Below, one piece after another: positions 1-8,655 of a stretch of 64,000 bases of DNA. A program made the translations under genes and the position numbers. The notes beneath the pieces are model-generated. The model saw nothing but the letters and a program-made list of their open reading frames with translations. It was not told the origin of the DNA and did no database searches. Origin of the DNA: Prauserella flavalba (GTDB lineage Bacteria; Actinomycetota; Actinomycetes; Mycobacteriales; Pseudonocardiaceae); the NCBI RefSeq assembly GCF_003202235.1, contig NZ_MASU01000005.1:1116001-1180000 (forward strand). Reading direction: 5' to 3'. Positions within the stretch are counted from its first letter, which is position 1. The number at the start of each line of letters is the position of its first letter.

Positions 1-1077
1 ACGGTCGGCCGCCGGGGTGACGCAGGCGGCGGCGAACTCGGGCTGGTGGTTGACCGCGGGCAGGCAGTCGAGGCCCAGCATCGGATGGATGGCCGGGACG
101 CGGTGCGAGACGTTGCCCAGGTCCGTCGCCGCCCCGGCAAGCGTGCCCCCGGCCGGGAAGCGCCGGCCCAGCGCCTCGGCGTTGGCCCGGTAGAGCGCCA
201 CGATGGCCTCGTCGTGCACGACATCGGCGTAGTCGGGGCACGTGGGCTCCACCGTCAGCTCACAGCCCGAGCCCACCGCACCGGCCTCGAAGCACGCGAG
301 CACCCGTTCCTTGAGCGAGGCCAGTTCCGCGACGCTGTCGGAGCGGACGATCCAGTTGCCGGTGGTGTGGTCCGGGATCACGTTCGCCGCCGCGCCGCCC
401 TCGGTGATGATGCCGTGGACGCGGTCGCCGTCACGGGTCTGCTGGCGCAGCAGGCCGATGGCGACCTGCGCGATGGTCATCGCGTCCGCGGCGTTGACGC
501 CCCGCTCGGGATGCGCGCCCGCGTGCGCGGGGCGGCCCCGGTAGGTCACGTCCAGCACCGAGACGGCGGACCCACGCCAGCTTGCCGCCTCCTGCGCGGC
601 GGGGTGCACCATCAGCACGGCGTCGGCCTCGTCGAACGCGCCGCGGTCGAGCATCAGCACCTTGCCACCGCCGCCCTCCTCGGCAGGTGTGCCCAGGACG
701 GTGACGGTGAGCCCCAGGTCGTCGGCCACGGGGGCGAGGCCGAGCCCGGCCCCGACGGCAGCCGCCGCGATGATGTTGTGGCCGCACGCGTGACCCATCC
801 CGGGCAGGGCGTCGTACTCGGCGCACACGACGACGTGGCAGGGTCCGCTTCCCGCCGTGGCGCGGACCGCGGTGGGCAGGTCGTAGCACCCGTGCTCGAC
901 CGTGAGACCACCGCGGCTCAGGGCCTCGGCGACCCAGCCGCTCGCGAGCGTCTCCTCGAACGCGAGCTCCGGGTTGGCGTGGATGCGATGGGACAGCGCG
1001 AGAAGATCGTCCTCCGCCGCCCGGACCCGCGCGGCGATGTCGCGCTTGGCGGCACCGGACGCCGTCGGTGGGGTCAC
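1..1077 (-). CDS. M20-family amidohydrolase (partial, 3' end off window)
   Basis: Zinc-dependent amidase/carboxypeptidase of the AbgB/PM20D2-like M20 group, which hydrolyses N-acyl or peptide-like amide bonds in the cytoplasm. Reading from the GTG at 1077 gives 359 codons and still no stop at the window edge; family members are usually 390-440 residues, so only the C-terminus is missing. Seen: EYDALPGMGHACGHN at about residues 87-101 (His96 and His100 are likely metal-site residues) and PAEEGGGGK with Glu133/Glu134 as likely catalytic and metal-site acids. The GTG overlaps the TGA of the upstream aldehyde dehydrogenase as GTGA, so the two are translationally coupled. It is the last visible gene of a three-gene operon with an alcohol oxidase-like flavoprotein and an aldehyde dehydrogenase. 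The substrate is unknown. Confidence 0.85.
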   Translation of the reverse strand, partial: MTPPTASGAAKRDIAARVRAAEDDLLALSHRIHANPELAFEETLASGWVAEALSRGGLTVEHGCYDLPTAVRATAGSGPCHVVVCAEYDALPGMGHACGHNIIAAAAVGAGLGLAPVADDLGLTVTVLGTPAEEGGGGKVLMLDRGAFDEADAVLMVHPAAQEAASWRGSAVSVLDVTYRGRPAHAGAHPERGVNAADAMTIAQVAIGLLRQQTRDGDRVHGIITEGGAAANVIPDHTTGNWIVRSDSVAELASLKERVLACFEAGAVGSGCELTVEPTCPDYADVVHDEAIVALYRANAEALGRRFPAGGTLAGAATDLGNVSHRVPAIHPMLGLDCLPAVNHQPEFAAACVTPAADR

Positions 1078-2528
1078 GACGCGGCCACGTGGACGGTCGC
1101 CGGACGCGTCGCGGCGTCGTAGGCCGCGTGCGCGCCGGTGGCGCCCATCCCGCTGTCCCGAGCGGGCTCGTACACGCGGCCGGGACCGCCGCCCTGCCAT
1201 TCGTTCACCCACGTCACCGCGGCCGGGATCGACGCGGCCCCGGCGACGTGCGCCGGATCGCGCGTGTAGACGGTCGCCGCGAGCCCGAACGACGACCGGC
1301 TCGCCTTCTCCACCGCCTCCTCCCACGAGGCGACGACCTGGACGGGAGCGACCGGCCCGAACGTCTCCTCCCGCAGCACGAGCATCGACTCGTCCACTCC
1401 GGTGAGCACGGTGGCGGGGTAGAAGAACCCCGGGCCCGGCGGGATCGCGCCGCCGACGCGCACGGTCGCGCCGCGCTCGACGGCATCGGTCACGTGCCGG
1501 TGCACGACGTCCCGCTGGCGGCCGTCGACAAGCGGGCCGAGGACGGTCTTGGCGTCGTGCCCGTCGCCGGTGGTGTAGGTGGCGGCCGCCTCGCAGAGTG
1601 CCGTGACGAACTCCTCGGCGACCTCGGCGTGCACGTAGATGCGTTCCATCGAGGTGCAGATCTGGCCGGAGTTGACGAACGCGCCGAACGCGACGGCCTG
1701 CGCGGTGGCGACCGGGTCGACGCCGGCGTCCACGATGACCGGGTCCTTGCCGCCCAGCTCGAGGATCGCCCGGTGCAGGCCACGGCCCGCTGCCGCACCG
1801 ACCTCTCTGCCCGCCGCGACCGAGCCGGTGAAGTGCACCAGCTCGACACCCGGGTGGGCCGCGAGCGGCGCCCCGGCACGGCCGTCGCCGTGGATGAGGT
1901 TGAGCACGCCGTCCGGCAGGGTGAGCAGCTCCACGAGCCTGGTCACTGACAGCGGGCACCGCTCCGAAGGCTTGAGCACCACGGTGTTTCCCGCGGCGAG
2001 CAGCGGGCCGAGGGCGATCAGGACATTCAGGACCGGGAAGTTCCACGGCGTGATGAGCGCGGTGACGCCGAGCGGGTGGCGCAGGACCCTGGTGCGGCTG
2101 CCGTCGTCGTGTTCGGTGGTGACGTCGAAGGAGTACGTCCGCGCCTCCGCGCAGGCGCCGCGGAGCGCGGCGACCCCGGACTCGATGAAGGTCCGGCCGA
2201 GGGCCACCGGCTTGCCCATCTCGCGGCACTGCAGCTCGGCGAGCTCCCCGGCGTGCTCGGCGATCGTGGCCGCCGCGCTTTCCAGGTGGCCGAGCCGCTC
2301 ATCGAGCGTGAGGGCGGCCCAGGACCGCTGCGCGGCCGTGGCCGCCGCCACGGCGCGGTCGACATCGGCGGCGCAGCCTGCCGGCCAGTGCGCGATCACC
2401 TCGCCGGTCGCGGGGTTCACCAGCCCGCCGACCGTGTCGGTGGCGGAGGGCTCCCACCGGCCGCCGATGTGGTTGCGCAGGATCGTCACGGGCTTGTCTC
2501 CTTGGCAGCTGGGGGTTGTGGTGGTCAT
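1074..2528 (-). CDS. NAD(P)+-dependent aldehyde dehydrogenase
   Basis: Oxidises an aldehyde to the carboxylate. The 484-residue length is normal for the family. Visible motifs are TPWNFPV in the Rossmann region, ELGGKDP with the general base Glu257, NSGQICT with the catalytic Cys291, and EETFGPVAPV towards the C-terminus. The ATG at 2528 overlaps the stop of the preceding GMC oxidoreductase (ATGA), which fixes the start; the reading frame is open much further upstream, but that part is the shadow of the oxidoreductase gene. Coupled to an alcohol-oxidising flavoprotein and a GbsR-like regulator, it resembles a betaine-aldehyde-dehydrogenase arrangement. The neighbouring amidohydrolase suggests a different, amide-linked amino-alcohol substrate, which is inference. 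Confidence 0.93.
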   Translation of the reverse strand: MTTTTPSCQGDKPVTILRNHIGGRWEPSATDTVGGLVNPATGEVIAHWPAGCAADVDRAVAAATAAQRSWAALTLDERLGHLESAAATIAEHAGELAELQCREMGKPVALGRTFIESGVAALRGACAEARTYSFDVTTEHDDGSRTRVLRHPLGVTALITPWNFPVLNVLIALGPLLAAGNTVVLKPSERCPLSVTRLVELLTLPDGVLNLIHGDGRAGAPLAAHPGVELVHFTGSVAAGREVGAAAGRGLHRAILELGGKDPVIVDAGVDPVATAQAVAFGAFVNSGQICTSMERIYVHAEVAEEFVTALCEAAATYTTGDGHDAKTVLGPLVDGRQRDVVHRHVTDAVERGATVRVGGAIPPGPGFFYPATVLTGVDESMLVLREETFGPVAPVQVVASWEEAVEKASRSSFGLAATVYTRDPAHVAGAASIPAAVTWVNEWQGGGPGRVYEPARDSGMGATGAHAAYDAATRPATVHVAAS

Positions 2529-4096
2529 GCGCGCGCGATCCGGTCGGCCATCAGCTCGCCCGCCATGATCGCGGTGAGGTTGGTGTTGGCGCGGGGAACG
2601 GACGGGAGGATCGAGGCGTCGACCACCCGGAGCCCGTCCACACCGAGGACGCGGCACTCCGGATCCACCACGGTCCTGGCGTCGCCCGGGTCGCCCATGC
2701 GGCACGTGCTGGTGGCGTGCTGCGCGTCGGCGGCGGTGGCGAGCAGGTGATCGTCGAGCCGCGCGTCGTCGTCCAGCACCGACAGCAGCGTGGTGTTGAC
2801 GCGGTCGACCGGCCCGTCCGCGATCGCGGCCACCGCGTCGCCGCGGGCCAGCTCCACCAGTGCCCGGATCCCGGCGCGCAGCCGGGCGAGGTCGCGTTCG
2901 TCGGAGAGCATCGCCTCGCGCACCTCGGGCTGGGCTGTGGGGTCCGGCGACGTCAGGCTCACCGTTCCGCGCGAGAACGCCTGGTTGACCCACACTCCGA
3001 ACGCACCGGCCCCGAAGCGCAGGTCGGCGGTCTCCATGGACAGCACGTTCTGGTTGAGGGACACGAACATCATGTCCAGCGGTTGCGCGTCCGGACCGTC
3101 GCTCGTGTAGCGGACGCAGACGTTGGTGTGCCGGTCGTCCGGGGTGCGGATGGCCGCCTCCTCGTTGAGCGGGATCGCGACGCCCACCATGGGGTGGTCC
3201 TGCAGCCCCTGTCCCACGGGAAGGTCCGCGACCACGTCGATGCCCAGTGCGCGCAGCGGGCCCGCGGGACCGATCCCGGAGCGGAGCAGCACGGCCGGGG
3301 AGTGCACGGCGCCCGCGCTGAGCACCACGAGGTCCGCCCGTTCCTCCGCCGGGCCGTCCTCGGTCAGGTACCGCACTCCCACCACCCGGCCACCGCTGAT
3401 CAGCACGCGGTCGACGAGGGCATCACCGCGGACGGTCAGGTTCGCCAGGTCGCGCGCGGGCTCGAGGTAGCCGTCGTTGACGGTGACCCGCCTGCCCTCT
3501 CGCGAGTTGATCGGGTACGGGGAGACACCGGTCGCGCCGGGCGCGTTGACGTCCTCCGCCCAGGCGTGACCGGCTCCGAGCGCGGCCGCGCGCAACGCGG
3601 TGTCGACGGAACCCCAGGCGTCCCTTGGCATCCGGTGGATCGGCGTCGGACCACCCCGGCCGTGGTAGGGGGCGTCGCCGAACTGCTCGTCGTCCTCTGA
3701 GCGGCTGAAGTACGGCAGCACGTCCTCCGGCGACCAGCCGTCACAACCCCAGGCGACCCAGTCGGCGAAGTCCTCCATCGGCGGGCGGATCGCGATCTGA
3801 CCGTTGATCGACGAGCTGCCACCGGTCCCCCGGCCCCGCCAGTACAGAGCGGCGTCCTGCTTGTCGGTCCTGGTCGCCAGCAGGTCGGGCCACACCAGCT
3901 TCCCGGTCGCCGCGGGGTCGAGCAGCGCGCGCACAGGGTTCGGCGAGCGCCACACCTCGGGCAGTTCGGCCGAACGCCAGTCCGGCCCTGCCTCCAGCAA
4001 CAGCACCCGCCGTCCGCTCGCCGCGAGCCTGCTGGCGAGCGGTGCTCCGGCGGAGCCCGCCCCCACCACGATCACGTCCCAGCCGTTCTTCGTCAT
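2525..4096 (-). CDS. GMC-family FAD-dependent alcohol oxidoreductase (choline dehydrogenase-like)
   Basis: Glucose-methanol-choline oxidoreductase that converts an alcohol to an aldehyde with bound FAD. The 523-residue protein begins with the dinucleotide fold GAGSAG (residues 12-17) followed by LLLEAGP. It has the family signature around GTGGSSSINGQ near residue 90, and ends with the C-terminal FAD/substrate region containing a conserved His in QHATSTCRMG and PRANTN. It is the first gene of the operon and hands its product to the overlapping aldehyde dehydrogenase. About 120 bp separates it from the divergent regulator at 4218. BetA-type choline dehydrogenases are the best-known relatives, but substrate specificity cannot be read from the sequence, so no symbol is given. 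Confidence 0.93.
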   Translation of the reverse strand: MTKNGWDVIVVGAGSAGAPLASRLAASGRRVLLLEAGPDWRSAELPEVWRSPNPVRALLDPAATGKLVWPDLLATRTDKQDAALYWRGRGTGGSSSINGQIAIRPPMEDFADWVAWGCDGWSPEDVLPYFSRSEDDEQFGDAPYHGRGGPTPIHRMPRDAWGSVDTALRAAALGAGHAWAEDVNAPGATGVSPYPINSREGRRVTVNDGYLEPARDLANLTVRGDALVDRVLISGGRVVGVRYLTEDGPAEERADLVVLSAGAVHSPAVLLRSGIGPAGPLRALGIDVVADLPVGQGLQDHPMVGVAIPLNEEAAIRTPDDRHTNVCVRYTSDGPDAQPLDMMFVSLNQNVLSMETADLRFGAGAFGVWVNQAFSRGTVSLTSPDPTAQPEVREAMLSDERDLARLRAGIRALVELARGDAVAAIADGPVDRVNTTLLSVLDDDARLDDHLLATAADAQHATSTCRMGDPGDARTVVDPECRVLGVDGLRVVDASILPSVPRANTNLTAIMAGELMADRIARA

Positions 4097-4217
4097 GCCG
4101 GACCTCCGGGAATCCTCAGCGGCAGCCAGAATTCGGCCGCTGGTGTCCGGTACTATGACCCCGGCAACAACTCTCAGTCAATAGTGAATTCTCAATTTGG
4201 AGTGAAACGAGGCTCGC

Positions 4218-4688
4218 GTGTCCGACACCAGCACCCGCTCCGATGTCGCCGAGCTCCTGTCCGACGACTTCGCCACCGTCATCGGACAGACCATGGGCTG
4301 GCCTCCGATGGCTGGGAGGACGGCGGCCGTCCTGCTGCTCAGCGCGGAGCCGATGACCGTCCAGCAACTGCAGGACGAGCTCGGCGCCAGCGCGGGATCG
4401 GTGTCGGAGATGACCCGGCTGCTGATCACCAATGGGGTCGTCCGCCGGTTCAAGGCACCGGGAACGCGGCACTTCGTCCATGAATGGCGCCCGGACGCAT
4501 GGGCGGGCTGCCTGCAGCACCAGCTCCGCCAGACCGAACAGCTGCGGGAGCTCGCCCACCGCACCGAGCGCCAGGGCCGGGCACTGGCCGAACAGCAACA
4601 ACGCAGGCTGCGCGACATGGCCGCCTACTACGACTTCATGGTCGCGCGGCTCGGCGCACTACTCGAGGACTACCGCTCCGGGCTCTGA
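4218..4688 (+). CDS. GbsR/MarR-type transcriptional regulator
   Basis: A 156-residue winged-helix DNA-binding protein of the GbsR subgroup. The helix-turn-helix lies around residues 45-70 (TVQQLQDELGASAGSVSEMTR), followed by a wing with VVRRFKAPGTR and a C-terminal helical dimerisation region rich in Gln and Arg. The start is a GTG at 4218 with a purine-rich ACGAGG upstream. It is divergent from the GMC/aldehyde dehydrogenase/M20 operon. In Bacillus, GbsR represses choline-to-glycine-betaine genes, so control of the neighbouring dehydrogenases is the natural inference. The 121-bp gap is AT-rich around 4170-4200, including AATAGTGAATTCTCAATT, a plausible place for the operator, although no perfect palindrome stands out. 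Confidence 0.88.
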   Translation: MSDTSTRSDVAELLSDDFATVIGQTMGWPPMAGRTAAVLLLSAEPMTVQQLQDELGASAGSVSEMTRLLITNGVVRRFKAPGTRHFVHEWRPDAWAGCLQHQLRQTEQLRELAHRTERQGRALAEQQQRRLRDMAAYYDFMVARLGALLEDYRSGL

Positions 4689-4698
4689 GCGCCGCTGC

Positions 4699-5928
4699 TC
4701 ACAGCTCCCCGAGTGCGGTCAGGGGCGACTCGACACAGTCGGCGACGAACCGCAGGAACCCGCCCGCCGTGCCGCCGTCGCACACGCGGTGGTCGAAGGC
4801 CAGGGTCAGCTGGCACACCTTGCGCGGCACCACTTCGCCACCGACCACCCACGGGCGCTCGACGATCCGGCCCATGCCGAGTATCGCGGCCTCGGGGTGG
4901 TTGATGATCGCGGCCGAACCGTCCACACCGAACACCCCGTAGTTGTTCACGGTGAAGGTGCCGCCGGTCAGCTCCGCCGGGCTCAGCGTGCCCTCCCTGG
5001 CGGCCGCGGTGCGCGCGCCGATCGCCTCCGCGAGCTCGCGGGTGCTCAGGCGATGGGCGTCGGGCACGACGGGCACCACGAGACCGCGTTCTGTCTGTGC
5101 CGCCAGCCCCAGGTGCACCGCGCCGAGCACGACGATCTCCTCGCCCTCGACACGCGAGTTCAGTTCCGGGTAGCGGCGCAGGCCCGCGACCGTGAACCGG
5201 GCCAGCAGTGCCAGCACGCTCACCGGCCGCGCGGGGTCCTTCGCGTTGAGCGCCGCCCGCGCGGCGAGCAGCTCGGTCGCGTCGGCGTCCACCCACACCG
5301 TCGCCTCGGGAATCTCCCTGCGCGAGGTACTGAGCTTGTCGGCGACGGCCTTGCGCAGTCCCCGCAACGGGATCCGCCGCTCGTCACCGTTCTCGCGCGG
5401 CGCGAGCACCTCGGCCGTTCGCGCGGTGAGCACCGCCTCGACGTCGGTCCTGCGGATGACGCCCGCGGGTCCGGTGCCGGTCACGGAGGCCAGGTCGATC
5501 CCGTTCTCGCGCGCGAGCTTCCGCACGAGCGGGGAGATCACGGCGGGCCGCCGCGGGGCGGGGCGGTCCGGCACCGCCGCGCCCCGCCCGCTACGCCGCC
5601 GCCGGGGCGCGGCGCTGGGTGTGCCGTAGCCGATCAGCACGTTCCCGCTGCCCTGCTTCTCCGTCACCACGCCGGGTTCGGTGAGCCCACCGCCCTGTGG
5701 CTCGACGGTGATGAGCGGTGAGCCCACCGTCAGCGTCTGGCCTTCCTCGCCGTGCCGCGTCGTGACCACACCCGCGAACGGCGCCGGCACCTCCACGGCC
5801 GCCTTGGCGGTCTCCACCTCCACCACGGGCTGGTCGACGACGATCTCCTCGCCGACCTCCACGAGCCAGCGCACGATCTCCGCCTCGGTCAGGCCCTCGC
5901 CGAGGTCCGGCAACAGGAAGTCAGGCAT
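4699..5928 (-). CDS. bkdC: 2-oxoacid dehydrogenase E2 (dihydrolipoyl acyltransferase)
   Basis: Core acyltransferase of a 2-oxoacid dehydrogenase complex. It moves the acyl group from E1-bound thiamine to lipoyl-E2 and then to CoA. The 409 residues contain an N-terminal lipoyl domain (VEVETAKAAVEV, lipoylated Lys near residue 42), an Arg/Pro-rich linker, an E1/E3-binding domain (SPLVRKLARENGID), and the catalytic domain ending in FDHRVCDGG, which carries the active-site His and Asp. Its ATG at 5928 lies 8 nt inside the end of the E1 beta gene. Together with a divergent Lrp regulator, the order matches branched-chain keto acid dehydrogenase operons of mycobacteria. A pyruvate-type substrate cannot be excluded. 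Confidence 0.92.
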   Translation of the reverse strand: MPDFLLPDLGEGLTEAEIVRWLVEVGEEIVVDQPVVEVETAKAAVEVPAPFAGVVTTRHGEEGQTLTVGSPLITVEPQGGGLTEPGVVTEKQGSGNVLIGYGTPSAAPRRRRSGRGAAVPDRPAPRRPAVISPLVRKLARENGIDLASVTGTGPAGVIRRTDVEAVLTARTAEVLAPRENGDERRIPLRGLRKAVADKLSTSRREIPEATVWVDADATELLAARAALNAKDPARPVSVLALLARFTVAGLRRYPELNSRVEGEEIVVLGAVHLGLAAQTERGLVVPVVPDAHRLSTRELAEAIGARTAAAREGTLSPAELTGGTFTVNNYGVFGVDGSAAIINHPEAAILGMGRIVERPWVVGGEVVPRKVCQLTLAFDHRVCDGGTAGGFLRFVADCVESPLTALGEL

Positions 5929-6937
5929 CGCGCACGCTCCCCCCTGCCGCGAGCACGACCTCGTCGTCCCACTGCAGGCGGTCGATGGTGTCCAGGATCC
6001 GGTCCACGCTCGGCAACTGACCGGACTCGAGTTTCGGAGGCGGATAGGGGACGTCGAACCCGGTCACCCGCAGCACCGGCGCCGCCAGGTGGTGGAAGCA
6101 CTGCTCGCTCACCCGCGCGGCGATCTCGGCGCCGTAGCCGCAGAACCCGGCCGCCTCGTGCACCACCACGGCGCGGCCGGTGCGGCGCACCGACTCGACG
6201 ATCGTCTCGTCGTCCACAGGGGACAGTGTGCGGAGGTCCACCACCTCGATGTCCCTGCCCTCCTCCGCCGCGGCCTCGGCGGTCTCCAGCGCCGTGGCCA
6301 CCATCGGGCCGTAGGCGATCAGCGTGACGTCCGTGCCGCGCCGCCGGATCGCCGCCCTGTCGAACGGGGTTCCGGTGCGGCCGAACGACACCGGTTCCCT
6401 GGCCCAGTACCGGCACTTCGGTTCGAGGAACACCACGGGATCCGGCGACTCGATCGCGTCGCGCAGCAGGTCGTAGGCGTCCTGGGGCGTACCCGGCGTC
6501 ACGACCTTCAGGCCGGGCGTGTGGGTGTAGTAGACCTCACTGGAGTCGCAGTGGTGCTCCACCCCGCCGATCCCGCCCGCGTAGGGAATGCGGATCACCA
6601 AAGGCAGCTCGACCCGGCCACGGGTACGGTTGCGCAGCTTCACCACGTGCGACGTGATCTGCTCGAACGCCGGGTAGGCGAACGCGTCGAACTGCATCTC
6701 CACCACCGGCCGGAACCCGCCCAGCGCGAGCCCGATCGCATGCCCGACGATCCCGGACTCCGCGAGCGGTGTGTCGAAGCACCGGTCCTCGCCGAAGTCA
6801 CGCGTGAGCCCGTCGGTCACCCGGAACACACCGCCGAGCGGGCCGACGTCCTCACCGGACACCAGCACCCGGTCGTCCTGCTTGAGTGCGTCCCTCAGCG
6901 CGGCGTTGAGCGCCTGCGCCATCGTGAGCTGCTCCAC
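5921..6937 (-). CDS. bkdB: 2-oxoacid dehydrogenase E1 component, beta subunit
   Basis: Beta subunit of the heterotetrameric thiamine-diphosphate decarboxylase that starts the complex reaction. From the GTG at 6937 the protein has 338 residues, normal for E1 beta. It shows SGEDVG near the N-terminus, FDTPLAESGIVGHAIGLA with the ThDP-activating Glu, EMQFDAFAYPAFEQI, and the HSQSLE-like loop region HHCDSSEVYYTHTPGLKVV. The start is chosen because an AGGAGG lies 6 nt upstream of the GTG, which begins 1 nt after the TGA of the alpha gene. Longer readings run back into the alpha subunit and an ATG at 6922 has no Shine-Dalgarno. It is translationally coupled to both neighbours. Confidence 0.92.
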   Translation of the reverse strand: MEQLTMAQALNAALRDALKQDDRVLVSGEDVGPLGGVFRVTDGLTRDFGEDRCFDTPLAESGIVGHAIGLALGGFRPVVEMQFDAFAYPAFEQITSHVVKLRNRTRGRVELPLVIRIPYAGGIGGVEHHCDSSEVYYTHTPGLKVVTPGTPQDAYDLLRDAIESPDPVVFLEPKCRYWAREPVSFGRTGTPFDRAAIRRRGTDVTLIAYGPMVATALETAEAAAEEGRDIEVVDLRTLSPVDDETIVESVRRTGRAVVVHEAAGFCGYGAEIAARVSEQCFHHLAAPVLRVTGFDVPYPPPKLESGQLPSVDRILDTIDRLQWDDEVVLAAGGSVRDA

Positions 6938-6938
6938 G

Positions 6939-8039
6939 TCATCCCTCCTGTGCGGCGAGTTCGGCGCGCAGCGTCTCGCGCTGCGCGGCCAGCTGACGGG
7001 TCGGTTCGGCGTAGACGTGCGCGAACAACTCAAGCGGATCCACCTCGGGCTCGGCGTTCATGCGGGCACGGAACCCGGCCGCGAACTCCTCGGCCTCCGC
7101 CGCGTCGGCGGCCACGTCCTCCTCGGTCAGGACCCCGCGCTCACGCAGGTGTTTCTCCAGGCGCCGCACCGGATCCGCGGCCCGCCAGCGCTCGACCTCG
7201 GCCGCATCGCGGTAGCGGGTCGCGTCGTCGGCGTTGGTGTGCGCGTCCATCCGGTAGGTGTGCGCCTCGACGAGGAACGGCCCGCCGCCGCGCCGGGCGT
7301 GCGCGACCGCGTGGTCGAGCACCGACAGCACCGCGACGAGGTCGTTGCCGTCGACCTGTTCCGAGGCGATGCCGTACCCGACGCCCTTGTAGGCGAGCGC
7401 GGGCGCCCTGGTCTGCTTGGCCAGCGGCACCGAGATCGCGAATCCGTTGTTCTGCACGAAGAACACCACCGGGGCGTCGAACACGGCGGCGAAGTTCAGT
7501 GCCTCGTGGAAGTCGCCCTCGCTCGTGCCGCCGTCGCCGATGAGCGCCAGCACCACCCGCTCCTCCCTGCGCCGCCGGAGCGCGTCGGCGAGCCCGGCCG
7601 CGTGCAGCGTCTGCGTGGCGAGCGGGGTGCACTGCGGTGCGGTGAAGGTGGCGTGCGGGTCGTAGCCGCAGTGCCAGGTGCCGCGCAGCAGTTCCATTAG
7701 CTGCACGGGGTCCAGGCCGCGGGCGACGAGCGCCATCGAGTCGCGGTAGGTCGGGAACAGCCAGTCGTCCTCGCGCACGGCGAGGGCCGCGGCGATCTGG
7801 CACGCCTCCTGCCCCGCCGCCGACGGGTACACGGCCAGTCTGCCCTGCTTCGTCAGTGCCGTGGCCTGCGTGTCGAAGCGCCTGCCCAGCACCATCCGCC
7901 GGTAGGCCTCCCGCAACCGCTCCGCCGACGGCTCGGCGTAGCCGGCCGGAGGCGGGCCCGCGGTACCGTCCTCGGCCACGAACCGGACCGGCTCCCCAGC
8001 GGGCAGCAGACCGGTGACGTTCTGGGGCTGAGCAGCCAT
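6939..8039 (-). CDS. bkdA: 2-oxoacid dehydrogenase E1 component, alpha subunit
   Basis: Alpha subunit of the ThDP-dependent 2-oxoacid decarboxylase. Visible landmarks are YPSAAGQEACQI, the ThDP/Mg-binding stretch GDGGTSEGDFHEALNFAAV, and the phosphorylation-loop-like region containing YRMDAHTNADDATRYR. These resemble bacterial branched-chain enzymes more than pyruvate dehydrogenase alpha subunits. The ATG at 8039 (366 residues) is preferred; an in-frame upstream start at 8090 would add 17 unconserved residues lying in the promoter region. First gene of the three-gene operon. No E3 gene is present nearby, so the complex probably borrows the genome's common lipoamide dehydrogenase. Confidence 0.92.
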   Translation of the reverse strand: MAAQPQNVTGLLPAGEPVRFVAEDGTAGPPPAGYAEPSAERLREAYRRMVLGRRFDTQATALTKQGRLAVYPSAAGQEACQIAAALAVREDDWLFPTYRDSMALVARGLDPVQLMELLRGTWHCGYDPHATFTAPQCTPLATQTLHAAGLADALRRRREERVVLALIGDGGTSEGDFHEALNFAAVFDAPVVFFVQNNGFAISVPLAKQTRAPALAYKGVGYGIASEQVDGNDLVAVLSVLDHAVAHARRGGGPFLVEAHTYRMDAHTNADDATRYRDAAEVERWRAADPVRRLEKHLRERGVLTEEDVAADAAEAEEFAAGFRARMNAEPEVDPLELFAHVYAEPTRQLAAQRETLRAELAAQEG

Positions 8040-8157
8040 CCCACACCGCCTTCCGTCGTTCTCGGTGTCGAGAATGCTGCCCAGTGACACACCGGATGTT
8101 CAATGACCTGGCAGAATCAGCAACAAACGGTCGACATGGAAGGCACGAGGCGACAAC

Positions 8158-8655
8158 ATGTCCAGATCCGATCGGCCAACGGCCCTGCCCGCTGGACGAA
8201 CGGCGGCGGCACTCGACGCCGTCGACCGCGCCATGCTGGACGTGCTCGCCGACGACGCCCGGATCTCCGTCCGCGCACTGGCCGAGCGGCTGTCCATCTC
8301 GCGCGCCAACGCCTATTCGCGGCTGGACCGGCTACTGCGCGACGGCGTGGTCACCGGCTTCGCCGCGCGGATCGATCCACAGCGAGCCGGACTGGGCACC
8401 AGCGCCTACGTGCTGGTCACCGTCGAGCAGACGGCGTGGCGGGCGCTGAAGGACGCGCTGGGGGCGATCCCCCACGTCGAGCACATCGCGCTGGTCGGCG
8501 GCGACGTCGACGTGCTGCTGCTGGTCCGCACCCCCGACAACGCGACCCTGCGCGACGTGGTGCTGGGCCGGATCCAGGCCGTGGACGGCGTGCGGGCGAC
8601 CCGGACGTGGCTCGTGTTCGACGAGTTCCCCGGCGCGGGCTCCCCGCTGAGCTAG
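8158..8655 (+). CDS. Lrp/AsnC-family transcriptional regulator
   Basis: A 165-residue regulator with an N-terminal helix-turn-helix (about residues 28-75, RALAERLSISRANAYSRLDR) and a C-terminal RAM/ligand-binding domain (about residues 85-155). It is divergent from the 2-oxoacid dehydrogenase operon with a roughly 118-bp gap, the usual position of BkdR-type regulators that sense branched-chain amino acids. Role inferred from family and position. The TAG stop overlaps the stop of the convergent MOSC gene by a shared CTAG, so there is no room for a terminator between them. Confidence 0.9.
   Translation: MSRSDRPTALPAGRTAAALDAVDRAMLDVLADDARISVRALAERLSISRANAYSRLDRLLRDGVVTGFAARIDPQRAGLGTSAYVLVTVEQTAWRALKDALGAIPHVEHIALVGGDVDVLLLVRTPDNATLRDVVLGRIQAVDGVRATRTWLVFDEFPGAGSPLS

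Noticed and set aside
2516-3700. Plus-strand frame opposite the GMC oxidoreductase
   Set aside because: Shadow of a gene with complete FAD and family motifs.
2525-4096. Assigning betA/betB symbols to the GMC and aldehyde dehydrogenase genes
   Set aside because: Family membership is clear but nothing in the sequence fixes choline as substrate and the M20 partner argues against it.
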